A DNA stretch of 64,000 nt, from contig JAXRKP010001304.1 of assembly GCA_037039925.1 (NCBI GenBank), positions 72,501 through 136,500 on the forward strand. Reading direction: 5' to 3'. The DNA is from Doris montereyensis (Eukaryota > Mollusca > Gastropoda > Nudibranchia > Dorididae). Within the stretch, counting starts at the first letter, position 1, and the number at the start of each line of letters is the position of its first letter. A program made the translations under genes and the position numbers. Positions 43,210 through 57,954 of this stretch are shown here, one piece after another. The notes under the pieces are model-generated. The model searched no databases. It was not told the origin of the DNA and worked only from the letters and a program-made list of their open reading frames with translations.

Positions 43210-44580
43210 ACAGTAATACTCTAGAATTGAGTTCTTCTTCTTCTATCTTTATCAGTTTCCATTCTACCTTTCAATGTATGGGTTCAGATGCCAGAGATGA
43301 TCTTTCTCCAGGATGTCCTGTCCTGGCATTTTCTGTTTCCTTTCAAAAATGTTACATTTCTTTTTCTTCAATACCTCTTTTATATCTTCTTCCGAGGTCT
43401 GCCTTTTGGTCTTTTACCTTTGGCTTCAGCACTGTATAATGATTTAGCTATGCTCTTGTCATTTATTCTGTTTACACGCCCAAACCATTTGTTTCTATCT
43501 TAGTTTTTATGACATCTGATTTGGTTTGATCTCTTATTGTTGTGTTTCTGATTTTTTGTCTCTTTTAGTTTTCCCTTCTACTCTTCTTAGATATTTCATT
43601 TCAGCTGCCTGTACTCTACTATACTCTCTACTAAGGTCCAGGTTTCACTGCCATAGAGGAGAGAAGGGCAATAAACTGTGTTGTATACTGCCATTTTGGG
43701 TTTTTGTTGACAATTCTTGTTTACCTACAAATGCCTTTCCTAGATGGTTGTATATTGCACTTGCCTTTTGGATTCTCTGGCTGATTTCTTCTCTTAGTTT
43801 TCCTTCTGAGTTAATCATTACTCCTAGGTAATTGTAGCTTTGAACTTGTTCTAAATTCTCCTGCCCAATTTAAGATTTGGGGCTTTTTTAGCTTCCTAGT
43901 TACTAGCATTGTTTTGGTTTTCTTTCTATTTACTCTCATTCCTCTTTTATTTAGTTCATTGTTAATAATGTAGATATTCGACTGAAGGTCACTTTCTGAT
44001 TTTCTAAACAGATCTAAATCATCGGAAAATGAAATCATTGATACAATTTCTGGTTTGAGTTTCCACATACCTACATTCGTTTTCTTCATTTTTGAGGATG
44101 CCTTTGCGATTAAATCCATAAATGTGATAAACAAAAGAGGACTTAGTATATAACCCTGTCTTACTCCTATAGCTACATCAATTTCTGCAAATACGTTTCC
44201 AGCTACTCTCACTGCACATGTTGGTTTATTGTAAAAACGTTTAATGGTTTCTTTTAAATTTTGCTCTACATTGTTTTTTTTAAGGAATGCCATAGAATGC
44301 CCTCTTCACAGTGTCAAATGCCTTTTCTAAGTCAAAGAACACAGGTGCAAGTCAATGTTTCTCTCAGGAAATTTTTCTATTATTTGTCTAATTGTAAATA
44401 TGTGGTCTTGTACACTTCTTCCTGGTCTAAATCCACTCTGATGCTCTTCAATCTGATCCTCTACTCTTTTCCTTAGTCTCATTTCCAGTATCCTGGCATA
44501 CACTTTCCCTGGTACGCTAAGTAGTGATATCCTCTATAGTTTGAGCATTCTATAGTTGATCCAGAATTGAGTTGGCCAGT
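43210..44580 (-). mobile_element. LINE-1fam fragment 2 (reverse transcriptase, minus strand)
   Basis: Best-kept RT core of the family: EHQSGFRPGRSVQDHIFTIR, then [12 protein letters not shown] box across a frame break, VRQGYILSPLLF, and the catalytic box as SFSDDLDLF (Ala to Ser before DD). [20 protein letters not shown] follows, then the C-terminal part to about 43210. A 160-codon frame (43811-44293) survives. The plus-strand frames here are shadows. Confidence 0.88.
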
Positions 44581-44639
44581 TATTATGAAGAAGAAGAGGG
44601 TTGTGTGTTTGTGCCCCGGTAGGTTGGAAAGCTTTCTTA

Positions 44640-44740
44640 CGTTTTTAAAGTAAAATCTACCACCCCGCACCGGTTCAATTAAATGGATCGACACCTAGTC
44701 CCATCAGAAACGGACGATAAAAAACGCGGTCCCGTTTCCT
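44640..44740 (+). mobile_element. SINE family A body fragment
   Basis: TAAAATCTACC.CCC, CCGGTTCA, GGATCGACACCTAGTCC, GATAAAAA.CGCGGTCCCGT matches the minus-strand body at 360-440. It sits directly beside the LINE fragment. Confidence 0.7.
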
Positions 44741-45739
44741 CTAATTTGTGCGTATGTTCGCCAGTGACAAAAGATGCTAACAGCTATTTCCTTTATTTTG
44801 TGCGTGTGTGCGCCAGTGAGAAAAAGGTGCTAACAGTTGAGAAATGTCTGCGCATACCACGGGCAACAGCACGTAGAAAATAGAAAACGTCTATTTGTTT
44901 GATTCTGAAGACACGTCTTGCACAACACCAAAAATGTGCGCACACAGACTAGAAACGATTAGAGGAAACATTGGTCCCGTACACATACATGTATCACAAC
45001 ACTGTGCGCGTTAACAAGAGGCTGTTGACTAGTGTAGAGAAGTAGGAAAACACTTGAATTTGCTTTTTGATTGCTGTGTTCAAAATGGCGCATATTGGTT
45101 AAGGGCATTGAAACCAGAGTGGAAATGTAAAGTGCGATTGCATTTTGCATAGCATAGCGATATGATATTATAAATAAGGCTTTACGTAAAATCTAAGTGA
45201 GTTTTCAGTGCTGATATTTGGCCTATTCCGGCAGCACGGTAGTGGACCAAGCAATGAGGTAAAATCGTTCAGGATCATATATTTTCAAGATTTACCAGAC
45301 GCCTTGACGAATAAATGATTGAAACGTCAAACTTGCTAATTGTTTTAAAAAAAAGATCATCTGAAAATAAGAAAGAACAGGATTACAAGAGCTGAAATTG
45401 CCCCCTTTCCAATATGGAGATTATTTGGATGACACCAAAATAATACCCCCCCCCCCCCCGTCCTCCCTCTTTCCTTCCAATACTTTCCTTACTGTGGTGG
45501 CAGTGGCATGTTTTTATCGGAAAATGTCAAAACTGTTCATATTGGTTTATATGTTTCTAAATTGCATTTTGTGTGTTTGTTATTGATTTTAATTCTGCAT
45601 TTATTTGTTTTTACTCATTATAAATAACCACATACATGTAGTATCATTGGTAAAAGCTTTGTCTACTATAGTACTATGTGTTCGTTAGAAACGTTAACCA
45701 GCTCACAATATGTCACCACAATAATTAACGTAGTCCCAC
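44741..45739. other. Intergenic, no gene seen
   Basis: Contains a C-run at about 45447-45460. The duplicated phrase GCGTGTGTGCGCCAGTGA / GCGTATGTTCGCCAGTGA (44748 and 44800) is a short local repeat. Confidence 0.5.
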
Positions 45740-45935
45740 TCTAAATCAAGATCTAGTCTAGACTATCTATATTTCAAAATATGGATTTAGATAGATAGGT
45801 CTATCTATGCTTAGATATCTAGATTTAGATTTATTTAGATCTAAAGTATAGATATGTGTCTATATGTCAAAATCGCGATGAGACCATGTAGATCGTAATA
45901 GACTACACGTAGATTTTGATTAGATCTAGATCTAA
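45740..45935. repeat. AGATCT / TCTAGA low-complexity cluster
   Basis: Repeated TAGATTTAGAT, GATCTAGATCTAAGATCT and relatives directly before the TC array. Confidence 0.75.
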
Positions 45936-45959
45936 GATCTTTTCGGTTGACATGATATT

Positions 45960-47619
<1,660 letters not shown>

Positions 47620-47640
<21 letters not shown>

Positions 47641-47721
47641 TAAAGTAGTAGTAGTAGCAGCAGCAGTAGTAGTAGTAATGATAGTTGTAGTGGTAGTGGT
47701 AGTAGTAGTAGTAGTAGCGGC

Positions 47722-47755
<34 letters not shown>

Positions 47756-47762
47756 CCGTAGT
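47620..47762. repeat. (AGT)n / (AGC)n compound microsatellite
   Basis: GTAGTAGTAGC.. units with CAG interruptions. Confidence 0.95.
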
Positions 47763-48489
47763 GGTGGTAGTAGGAGAAGGGTGAGAAGGAGTACGAGATT
47801 AGGCACAAGAACAGGACGAGAAGGAGAAGAAGAAGTGTTATTCGATAAGGATGAATAATAATAGTTTGTGGTATTGTGCACTTCAAAGATAATATATAAA
47901 ATGATGGCTATGTTTGATATTAATTAAATTCGTATACGCACATTATTGTGGATCTGTTTACAATTGTACTTTTTGAAGATTCTTACATTTTAATGTATAA
48001 ATGTTTTATGATTTTAATGACATTTTCTTTTTCTGAGGATCAAATGTAATTTCCTTATTTGGATAAACAAACAAATAATATTTCTAAGAAGAAGGAGGAT
48101 GAGTAGGAAGAGGAAAAGGAGGACGAGAAGAAGAAGAGGAGGAAGAAAAAACTGTCGTAGTTAACATTAACAAGACAACAACACAATTATCTTACACGCA
48201 TGCCAGGGCACGCACACATATCATTATAGCCTACAGCATGGAGGCATGTACACAGACAAAACATACACACGTGGTAGTAAACTACACACCAGCAGATTAA
48301 ACCCACGTGCTTCTTCCTACGCCCACGCACTAGCACAAAGAAATGGACCGAACAAACTTTGTTGTCACACAGACGTGTACATGTATTAGGTCTTTACGCG
48401 CGTCGTAATTTATCGCAATCCGGATGCCAATGTCCTGATAAGTTGTTCGGGGTTAATGTCATGTCTTGTTTTGAGTGTCCCTTTTCTTT
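47763..48489. other. Intergenic, purine-rich in parts
   Basis: GAAGGAGGA-type purine runs at 47775-47840 and 48090-48160. No gene seen. Confidence 0.5.
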
Positions 48490-49320
48490 TCTTTATGTAG
48501 ATATTTTGGCTATCACAGAAACAAAGAAAAAGGGACAATGAATATAACAAAAAATGACATGTAGGATTAAATCATACTCAGGGGTATAATCATTATGTAA
48601 AGTATGGAGCAGAAGTAGGCCCCCGAATGCGTAAAGGACATGAAAAGCTACGAGAAAGTTAGAAAGTTACGCGCCCACAGCTATTAGTAGTATTAGAGAT
48701 AAACATTCAACCAAAAGGAAGACAAATTAAATTATTTATAGCTTATGGACCAAATGAAGCCACCACCAAAGGAGAACAATATATCTTTGAAAACAAGTTT
48801 ACAAATAGTTACAGCAGAGAATCTCAAACCCAAGGAAACACTTATGGATTTCGGAGATTTAAACACTAGAGTAGGCACCAATGTAGAAACACCAGGCTGA
48901 GTAATGGGTAAATAATTATTAGAACATTTTTTTATAGCGCTCATGGCAAGTCAAAATGTAACATTCTAGACGAACACAATCATGACCAATATTAAAAATA
49001 CATACGTCTAAAGGAGGAGATGCAACTTCTCCAAATGGAGAGAGACTTATAGACTTTAGTTTACCTAAAAGAATAACATGAAAATAGCCAATACTTTTTT
49101 CCTCATAAGGACATCAACAAATACAAGTTTAAATGAAAACAAAAATGACATTTCAATAATGTTTTAGTGATCATCACCTAGTGATTGCAAAAAATAGATT
49201 ACTGAATGAGGGAAACAAACAGAAAGGGATAGAAAAGAAAGGTACTAAACTCAAGTAGAATATCTAAATAAACCAGAAGTAAAACAGATATACCAATCTA
49301 CGATAAAACATCTTATCAGT
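48490..49320 (+). mobile_element. LINE-1fam fragment 3 (endonuclease region)
   Basis: Broken frames show the APE-type endonuclease: DILAITETKKK, then GPRMRKGHEKL, LFIAYGPNEATTKGEQYIFE and a damaged LLGDLN-type box. The blocks align in order with 52970-53720. Inactive. Confidence 0.75.
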
Positions 49321-49647
49321 GAAAGACAAGATTGATCTGTCTGTGTCTGGGAGTGAGACTAGTGAGAGCACTATTTCATTTAATACAATTTCTTTTGTTT
49401 ATTATGATCACCCGTTCCATTTCACGCTACAGAAACCAGGATATGCTCCGGCTCTAGGAGAGGCCTAGAAGGAACTTATTTTTTTGTCATGTTTAGCCAT
49501 CAACGCACCCCGTCCAAACCCTGATCCGCTGGAATGTGCTGGACCGATATCTTAAGCTCCCCCCCCCCACCATACCTCATTGTTCTTCCCCGTGATCTGT
49601 GAACAATAACCGATGATGGCTTCTCCCGCTCAATGCCAGAGATTGAT

Positions 49648-49790
49648 TACTTAAAATTTACCCAGCCAACCATTGCGGCGATCTCAGGGTGAATTAGAGA
49701 GGAAACATCAAGATGAAGGATAAAGTGAAAGAAGAGAAATACGACCTACCACTACCAGCATCACCCGCCAACCGCCCGCATCAAGGCCAG
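49648..49790 (-). mobile_element. Family S repeat, one of the most complete copies
   Basis: Plus-strand order: TTAAAATTTACCCAGCCA, ACCATTGCGGCGATCTCAGG, GTGAATTAGAGAGGAAACA, CAAGATGAAGGATAAAGTG, GAAATACGACCTACCACTAC, CAGCATCACCCGCCAACCGC. About 140 bp. Confidence 0.85.
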
Positions 49791-49859
49791 AGTGTCCTTG
49801 TTAATGTTAACCGATACCTGCCGGCATGAAACACGCGAGGGAACCTACCTTTATTTAAG

Positions 49860-49861
49860 CC

Positions 49862-49909
<48 letters not shown>

Positions 49910-49950
49910 ATTATATTCTATTATCATTAATATTAATATTATTATTATTA
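49860..49950. repeat. (ATT)n microsatellite
   Basis: About 15 perfect ATT units followed by diverged ones. Confidence 0.95.
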
Positions 49951-50059
49951 CCATAACTTCATTTTCCCCTCTTTTTCTTGTTTTGACTCAGAAAGCCAGG
50001 ATACTATACATACTATAGCTTGAAAGTGATAAACGATAATAAATGATAACAACACTGAC

Positions 50060-50345
<286 letters not shown>

Positions 50346-50619
50346 AATTTTTATGATGCCTCTGTAAACGTGTAGATAGTCATCGATTGTTGTCTGATGT
50401 AGGTTTTTTATTTCTTAGAATAGAGCATTGACTATTTGGATTGTCACTACTAGTACCACAACATTAGTTTTAGAGTGTTTGATCGGAGACAGTTTCAAAG
50501 TTGTGTAACAAATTGTTTTTAGCCCTTTTTTTCCAATTATGTAATTGTGACTTAGGCACACTATTGACATGAGAAAGTCATAGTCGTATATTCATGATCA
50601 CAATCACCATCAGTATCAT

Positions 50620-50636
50620 TATTGTTATTGTTATTA

Positions 50637-50668
<32 letters not shown>

Positions 50669-50675
50669 GTTATTA

Positions 50676-50716
<41 letters not shown>

Positions 50717-50808
50717 ATTATAATTGTTATTATAATAATAAATATTGTTATTATTATTATTATAATTGTTATTATTATAATAATAAGTATTATTATTATT
50801 ATTATAAA
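50620..50808. repeat. (ATT)n compound microsatellite
   Basis: ATT units with ATC, GTT and ATAATT variants; directly abuts the next LINE fragment. Confidence 0.95.
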
Positions 50809-50811
50809 TAG

Positions 50812-51350
50812 CCAGCCCCTTTTTCCTCATAAAGATATCCACAAAAATATAAGAGTAAATGAAGACAGGTGTGAAAAGTCAATGATAAACTACATAATAG
50901 TTAACAGCTCCCTTTTTTTTTTTTACAGTATTATGGATGCAAGATAAAAACAGGATCAGAAATATATAGTGATCATCACTTAGTGATTGCGAAAATGAGA
51001 TTACTGACTGAAGAAAACAAGCAGAAAAGGAAAAAGAAGAAAGCTGCTAAACTGAAAATAGACGAACTAAATAAACCAGTAGTAAAACAGGTGTACCAAT
51101 CTAGGATAAAAGATTTATCAGTGAAAGACAGATGGATCTGAATGATAGCACAATAGCAGAAAAGTGGCAGATGTATAAAGAAACACTCCCAGTTATACTG
51201 AAGAGGTCTGTGGTAGGAAACAAATTAAAGGAGAAAGGAAAAGAACAGCATGGTGGAATGACAACGTCAAGACTAAGACCAAAGAAAAGAAGGATGGCTG
51301 GAAGAAATACTTGCAAACAAAGAGACCAGAGGGTAGGATAGAAGTAGAAG
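50812..51350 (+). mobile_element. LINE-1fam fragment 4 between two microsatellites
   Basis: Aligns with 53460-54005: blocks TTTTTCCTCATAA.GATATC, GTGATCATCACTTAGTGATT, AGACGAACTAAATAAACCAG, GGCTGGAAGAAATACTTGC. Flanked on the left by (ATT)n and on the right by (GAA)n. Confidence 0.85.
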
Positions 51351-51354
51351 ACAA

Positions 51355-51455
51355 AGAAGAAGAAGAAGAGAAGCAGAAGAAGAAGAAGAAGAAGAAGAAG
51401 AAGAAGAAGAAGAAGAAGAAGAAGAAGAAGAAGAAGAAAGAAAAGAAGAAGAATT
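51355..51455. repeat. (GAA)n microsatellite
   Basis: About 30 GAA units, a class able to form triplex DNA. Confidence 0.97.
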
Positions 51456-51884
51456 TGTTCCGCCTTTGTCCCCATCACCTCCTTCTAGCGTAATGGTGAA
51501 AAGAATCTGTTTTGAACCTTGAACAAGCCAACGCACATAATTATGATTGTATTTGTATGCAACACGAAGACGTCCAGCCAGCACTTTTGACAACAATGTC
51601 TGGGACAGCCATTGTATACTGATAAAGTGGTAAAACCTGGCCAGTGGCTAAACCATTGACGAGAAACGGTCAAACGGGCAACACTGTTTCAACAAAGTCG
51701 GCAAAACAAAACAAACCACGTGGCCATATCACATGATGTGGATATCTGAGGGCCATGTTGACAACAAGGCCCCCATTGCTTGGACTTGGAGACACAGCAT
51801 AGACTACCATTGCTAAGTTATGTATTGCTTAGACTTAGATCTAATGCCTTTGAATGCAGGCGTTTCCCACAAGGTGTAACATTA
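51456..51884. other. Intergenic, no gene seen
   Basis: No feature recognised. Confidence 0.5.
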
Positions 51885-51907
51885 ATACTACTACTACTAC
51901 TACGACG

Positions 51908-51995
<88 letters not shown>

Positions 51996-52255
51996 ATAAT
52001 AATAATAATAAGAAGAAGAAGAAGAAGGAGGATGATGAGGAGAATGATACTGATGATGATGATGACGATGATGATAATAATAATAACAATAATAACAATA
52101 ATAAAAATACTATAAACAAATAATATAACAAATATTTTAAAAAATAATAATGATAATAATATAATACAAATAAACATAAAAATAATGTAATAATAATAAT
52201 AATAATAATACGTGTGTAATACTGATAATGCTAATAATGATGAGAATAATGATGA
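51885..52255. repeat. Compound trinucleotide array: (CTA)n, (AAT)n, (GAA)n, (GAT)n, (AAT)n
   Basis: Ordered blocks: CTA to 51995, AAT to 52010, GAA to 52030, GAT around 52045-52075, then AAT/AAC mixtures to about 52255. Every long open frame here is a homopolymer peptide. Confidence 0.97.
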
Positions 52256-52362
52256 TGTCTGTTCAGATACAGTAAAAGTTAAGTTGGCGTGGAAAATAAT
52301 GGCCCGGGCAGTGGACAGGTAAACACCTGTACGGGGATTAGACGGTCCCGCCACCATGAGTC

Positions 52363-52567
52363 TCCTGCTGCCTTGCAGGCGGGTCTTGGGAGATCAAGGC
52401 TAAAGGGAGTTAACCCTGACAAAAAATAACAACCTGCTGCCTTGTGGGCTGGTTTTGAGCAACCAAACGCTGAGGGTTAACCCTGACAGAAAGTAACAAT
52501 CTGCTGCCTTTTGGGCTGGTTTCTAGCAACCAAAGACTAAGGAGTTAACCCTGACATATAATAACAA
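52363..52567. repeat. 68-bp tandem repeat, three copies
   Basis: Each unit runs CTGCTGCCTT, GGGC(T)GG(T/G)T, GAGC/AGCAACCAA, A.GGAGTTAACCCTGACA, AATAACAA. Copies start near 52364, 52433 and 52501 with about 80 percent mutual identity. Confidence 0.9.
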
Positions 52568-52599
52568 GAACTGATAGAGGGCCTCAAGGTGCAGCCCCA

Positions 52600-52830
52600 C
52601 CATCTACCTAGGGTACAGGTTGGTAGCACGCTTGCTTTTCATGGCGAGGCGATGGGTGCCGACGCAGAGGTCGCGGGTTCGATCCCCATGTATTTGTCTT
52701 GTCTTTGTTCCTATGGGGTTTCACATTATCTTGTGTCATTACCTTCCCTTCCGACATGCCCTTGCCTCACTGTTTAGTTTGTCTTTAGGGTACAGTGGGC
52801 TAATCCCCTGCTTATCAAAACCAAACTGAT
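52600..52830 (+). mobile_element. SINE family B, tRNA-like head and body
   Basis: Head GGTTGGTAGCACGCTTGC with B box CGGGTTCGATCCCC, a perfect match to the pol III B-box consensus. Body TGTATTTGTCTTGTC, CTATGGGGTTTCACATTAT, CATTACCTTCCCTTCCGACA, TGCCCTTGCCTCACTGTTTA. The A-to-B spacing is too long for a tRNA. Confidence 0.8.
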
Positions 52831-52859
52831 TCAAAGAAATATATAATGATATACCCGGC

Positions 52860-55500
52860 TTGAACTCTCGAAGACAACTCTGGAAAAGAACACGGACTGT
52901 GATTTTTGAAACATGGAATGTTAGGGCAATACATGGAAAAGAGTTAGAATTGGCTGAAGAAATGGAAAAATTGAAAGTAGATATTTTAGCTATTACAGAA
53001 ACAAAGAAAAAAAGGACAAGGAATAGAAAATGTAGGACCAAATCATATTTTAATCTTCTCAGGAGTAGATGTCAAAGATAGAGCTAGAGCAGGAGTAGGC
53101 CTCCTAATGCATAAAAGGCAAGAAAAGCTACTAGAAAGTTGGAAATTTATAAGCCCATGGCTATAAGAGGTAAATATTAAAATTAAACCAAGAACAAGAG
53201 AACTTTAATTAGTAATAGTTTATTGACCAAACGAAGATGCTACGAAAGAAGGAAAAGATATCATCGAAAACGATTTACAAATAGCTGCAGAGAATCTTAA
53301 AGCCAAACAGGAACTAATGCTTTTAGGAGATTTAAACGTTAAAATGGGCAACAATGTAGAAACATCAGCAGTAGTAATAGGTAAAAGAAGAAGATACAAC
53401 AACTTTTCCAAACGGAGAGACTAATAGATTTTTGCCTAAAGAATAACATGAAAATGAAAATAGCTAACACATTTTGTCCTCATAATGATATCCACAAATA
53501 TACAAGAGTAAATGAAGACAGATGTGAAAAGTCGATCATAGACTACAAATAGTTAGCAGCTCCCTTTTTTTACAGTACAATGGATGCAAGAGTAAACAGG
53601 GGAGCTGAAATATTTAGTGATCATCACCTAGTGATAGCCAAAATGAGATTATTAACGGAAGAAAACAAACAGAAAAGGAAAGAGAAGAAAGCTACTAAAC
53701 TGAAAATAGACGAACTAAATAAACCAATACTATTAGTAAAACAGATATACCAATTTAGGATTTTTAAAAAAAATCTATCAGTATGAGGAAAGGCAGACGG
53801 GCCTGAAGGATAGCACAATAGAAGAAAAGTAGCAAATGTATACAGAAACATTCCTCAGTTGTACTGCAGAGGTTTGTGGTAGGAAACAAATTAAAGGAGA
53901 TATAAAAAGGACAGCATGGTGGAATGAGAATGTCAAGACTAAGATCAAAGAAAAGAAGGATGGCTGGAAGAAATACTTGCAAACAAAGAGACCAGAGGTA
54001 GGATAGATTACGTGAGTAAATGAACTATCACCAAAGAGTAAGTTAGGAAAGCAAAACAGGAACTGTGGGAAGAGTTTGGACAAATACTTCATGAAAGCTA
54101 TCACTATCAGGGAAATAAAAAAGCTGTTCTGGAGAGCAATGAAGAGCATGAAAGACCAAAGCATGCCAAATACGATATATTAAGAACGCCAAAGGAGAAA
54201 TAATGAAAGGAGACAGCGAAATCATGGAAACGTGGAGAAAATATTTTCAACAATTACATAATCCCTACAGAACACATGAAACAAGGAGTACATATCAATT
54301 ATTAGGGTAACAAGTAATCGAGATGAGACCGCTGAAGATGTAGATATCTCAATCAAAGATTGTCCATGAAAGTCCAAACAGGTGTCAGACGACTGGAAGA
54401 AAGGAACGGTAGTACCAATACACAACAAAGGGTCAACTATGGAATGCTCAAACTAAAAGAGGGATATCACTACTTAGCGTACCAGGAAAAGTGAGAGTAG
54501 CTGGAAATATATCTGAAGAATTTGCTGTAGATATAGGAATAAGATAGGGTTGTATCCTAAGTCCTCTTTTGTTTATCGCATTTATGGATTCAGTCGCAAA
54601 GGCATCCTCAAAAATGAAGAAAATGAATGTAGGTATGTAAAGCTCAAATCAGTAAATCATAAAATATATCAATGCTTTCATTTGCTGATGATTGTTCTGT
54701 TTGGAAATTCAGAAAGGACATTCAGTCGAATATCAACATGATGAATAATCAAATTTAATAAAGAGGAATAACATTAAATGCAAAGAAAACCGAAACAATG
54801 CTAGTAACTAGTGAAGCTAAATCACAAAATTTTTAATTGGGCAGGGAGAATATAGAACAAATTCAAAACTACAATTACATAGGAGTAATGATTAACTCAG
54901 AGGGAAAACTAAGAGAAGAAATCAGCCAGAGAATTCAAAAGACAAGTGCAATATATAACCATCTAGGAAAGGCATTTGTAGGTAAACAAGAATTCTCAAC
55001 AAAAACCAAAATAGCAGTGTAGAACACAGTTTATTGTCCTACTCTCCTCTATGGTAATGAAACCTGGACTTTAGACAGTAGGCAATACAGTAGAGTACAG
55101 GCAGCCGAAATGAAATATCCAAAAGAGTAGTTACTACTAGTACTAGTAGTGAAAACTAAAAGAGAAAAAATCAGAAACACAACAATACGAGATCAAACCA
55201 AAGCAGATAGCATCACAACTAAGATACAAATGAATCAACTGAAATGGTTTGGGCATGTTAACAGAATGAATGCCAAGAGAATAGCTAAATCAGTCTACAG
55301 TGCTAAAACTAAAGGTAAAGACCAAAAGGCAGACCTCGAATAAAGTGGAAAGAGGCATTAATGCAAATGCAAAATTTAACTTTCACGGAAGGAAGTAAAA
55401 ATGTCAGGACAGGGCAGCTTGGAAAAGGTCATTTCAGGCATCTAAACCCATACACCGGAGGGTAGAATGGTAGCTGATAAAGAAAGAAAGAAAGGAAAAT
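52860..55500 (+). mobile_element. LINE-1fam, most complete copy (endonuclease plus reverse transcriptase, degenerate)
   Basis: Order from the left: APE-type endonuclease (TVIFETWNVRAIHGKELELA, VDILAITETKKK, GVGLLMHKRQEKLLESWKF, LMLLGDLNVKMGNNVET); spacer; reverse transcriptase pieces (GCILSPLLF, a damaged ADD box near 54685, then NYNYIGVMINSEGKLREEIS); and a C-terminal TLLYGNETWTLDSRQ and MNQLKWFGHVNRMNAKRIAK. About 220 bp of the RT is missing at 54492, where the copies at 9.9 and 44.4 kb continue. Multiple stops; dead. Full length would have been about 3 kb. Confidence 0.88.
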
Positions 55501-55794
55501 AGTGGCACTCCATAATAATATGTGATAACAGAAGACAACAGAAGGAGGAAGAACGATGAGACGAATAGAGAGGAGAAGTATAAGAAAAGAAAAAAAACGG
55601 TAATATTTAGTAATGCATGTAATAAGAATGGGTAGATGGGAAAAGGGGGAATACAGCATCAGTGAAGCTAATGTAGCCTCATTTCAGCCAGCACTGCTGC
55701 CCTTAATTATTTAATTACGCTTCTTTGGTTCGTCCTTCACCAAAGGATACAGATAAGTAATCACCATTAGCGAATGCTGCAAGGTCCACGAATT
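55501..55794. other. Possible LINE 3' tail region
   Basis: Follows the last recognisable LINE codons and ends in a TTA array, as LINE tails often do. No clear boundary. Confidence 0.35.
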
Positions 55795-55888
<94 letters not shown>

Positions 55889-55890
55889 TT
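55795..55890. repeat. (TTA)n microsatellite
   Basis: About 25 TTA units with ATC variants at the right end. Confidence 0.97.
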
Positions 55891-56179
55891 TTATTTAGTA
55901 TAGTGCTGATTACTGTATTTTGTCACATGCATGCAGTATGCAGCAGTGATGACGTGTTCGTCCATTAATAAAATGTCACACCTAGTACCTAGAACTAGAA
56001 CTAGAAGTATTCAAATTAGTTTTATAAGAACAGTGTGGTTTTGTGCAATGATTTTATAGCTTTATCATAGTGTGTGTCTACCATAGAGGTATAGGTTATT
56101 GAGACTAGAGGCGCTCCTGCAGTAATACTATTATTAATAGTTGTCAATGGCTATAAATCTAGAAAGGACAAAACTCGAA

Positions 56180-56433
56180 ATCTTCTTCTTCTTTTCCTCT
56201 TCTTCTTGCCTCTTACTCTTCAGTTCTTCTTCTTTTTCTTCTTCTATTCCTCATCTTCTTCTTCCTCTTCTTCTTCTTCTTCTACAACTTCTTCTTCTTC
56301 CTTCTCCTCCTTTTTCTTTTTCTTCTTCTTCTTCTTCCTTATTATTATTATTATTATTATTATTAGTGGTAGTAGTAGTAGTAGTAGTAGCAGCAGCAGC
56401 AGCAGCAGCATCAGCATCAGCAGCAGCATTAGC

Positions 56434-56482
<49 letters not shown>

Positions 56483-56535
56483 GTAGTAGTATTAATATTA
56501 TTATTATTGCTATTGCTATTGTTATTATTATTTAG
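56180..56535. repeat. Compound (CTT)n, (ATT)n, (AGT)n, (AGC)n, (AGT)n, (ATT)n array
   Basis: Successive trinucleotide blocks over about 350 bp. The 132-codon frame across it is not a gene. Confidence 0.97.
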
Positions 56536-57954
56536 CTAGTGACTATTCTTGTCAGAAATAGTTAACAATGTAAGATGTATGCAATATATCACTATGATGA
56601 AAAACTGAACTCTTCTCACGATTAATGGATCGTTGAACAGGATTAAGTGCTGAGTAAAGACACAATTAGATGGTATTGGTAGCTTATACTTATAGTTTAC
56701 TAGCTATCCATTGATTAAAAATGTTATAGCTTTATGTTGCTTATTTCTATCATGAAAATTGAGGTTATTGAGACAGCTAGACACGCTCCTGCAATTTTCT
56801 ATCAGTTGTGTCAGATATTTATTAGATATTACGATGAGGCGGCGAGTGGCGCTAAAACAAAAGCTATCTGTACGTGAGGTAATCCTCTCCTTTGATTTGG
56901 TAGAACAATGGACTTGGAGAGCAGCTCTGAAATAAAGTGCTCCCCCATGAAGTATGGAGATGGCTGTAGAAATTAATTATGAATATGAGCCAATCGGCAA
57001 GAATAATCGTATGTGGAGAACTACCGAAACACCCAGAGCTAACAGTAACACCGAGGCTTGCGCCTTGAACTCGAAATTAAATAAAGTTGGGACACCGCTG
57101 GCGTTTGAAGAAGCGACCACCAATACCAGAAAACAAAAACAAAACAAGGAGGAGCCATGGACTCCATGGATCTATTATCAGCTTACCAACAGCTTACCAA
57201 CCATTTAGTTACATCGTTACGTTGCCTGAGTATTGTACTGTAAGTGTAAGTATCGTCGTTTCTAATTTTCCTTCTTATTCAAAGGATTGACCATGTCTCA
57301 TACTCGGAGATTTTATCTAGAATTTAGATCTATGGAAGAGCTCCCCCATAGTCGGGCAATCACTATAGGAACACTATCACTCAGTATCACCATTCCTGAC
57401 CTTGAGTGAAACCCTTCCCCATCCCAACCTGCCCTACCCTTCCAACTTCCAAGGCAAAGCTAGATCCACCCGACAGCTCATCCAAGACCTGCTATGGCTA
57501 GGAGGCCTCCCGATATATCTAGATCTATGATGAGATGCACCATGTCTTCTACTACTTCTAGTCTATATTTTATCAATCTAGAGCTAGAAATATAGGGAAA
57601 GTGGTACAGATAAATCTAGATCTATGATTTAGTTATAGTTATGCATAATAGAATAGTACTCATATTAATTAATTTTCGTATTTTTGTAATGCTCTAGTCT
57701 AATTGTCTACGTTTCGAAGCAACAATTTCCGTAGAAGAGTCAATAAAAACATCACAATGCACTGAACCGGAACAAAGCTAATTTGGTTATTTAATTGCAC
57801 GATAAATAAGTAAGGGATTTGAAAATTAAGGATCATACTTCAAGCCTGGAGTATTTCCATACAAAAATTCAGCTCAGGTCGGAGACATGACAGAAAATAA
57901 GCGAGTTATATAAGATGTACTCCACCAGCTGTCCCAAAACTTGATATATGTACT
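56536..57954. other. Intergenic, no gene seen
   Basis: Loose AGATCT motifs at 57320, 57530 and 57610. The open frame 56954-57208 has no recognised homology. Confidence 0.5.

Noticed and set aside
43200..43831. Plus-strand frames of 71-101 codons
   Set aside because: They are antisense to the minus-strand LINE reverse transcriptase.
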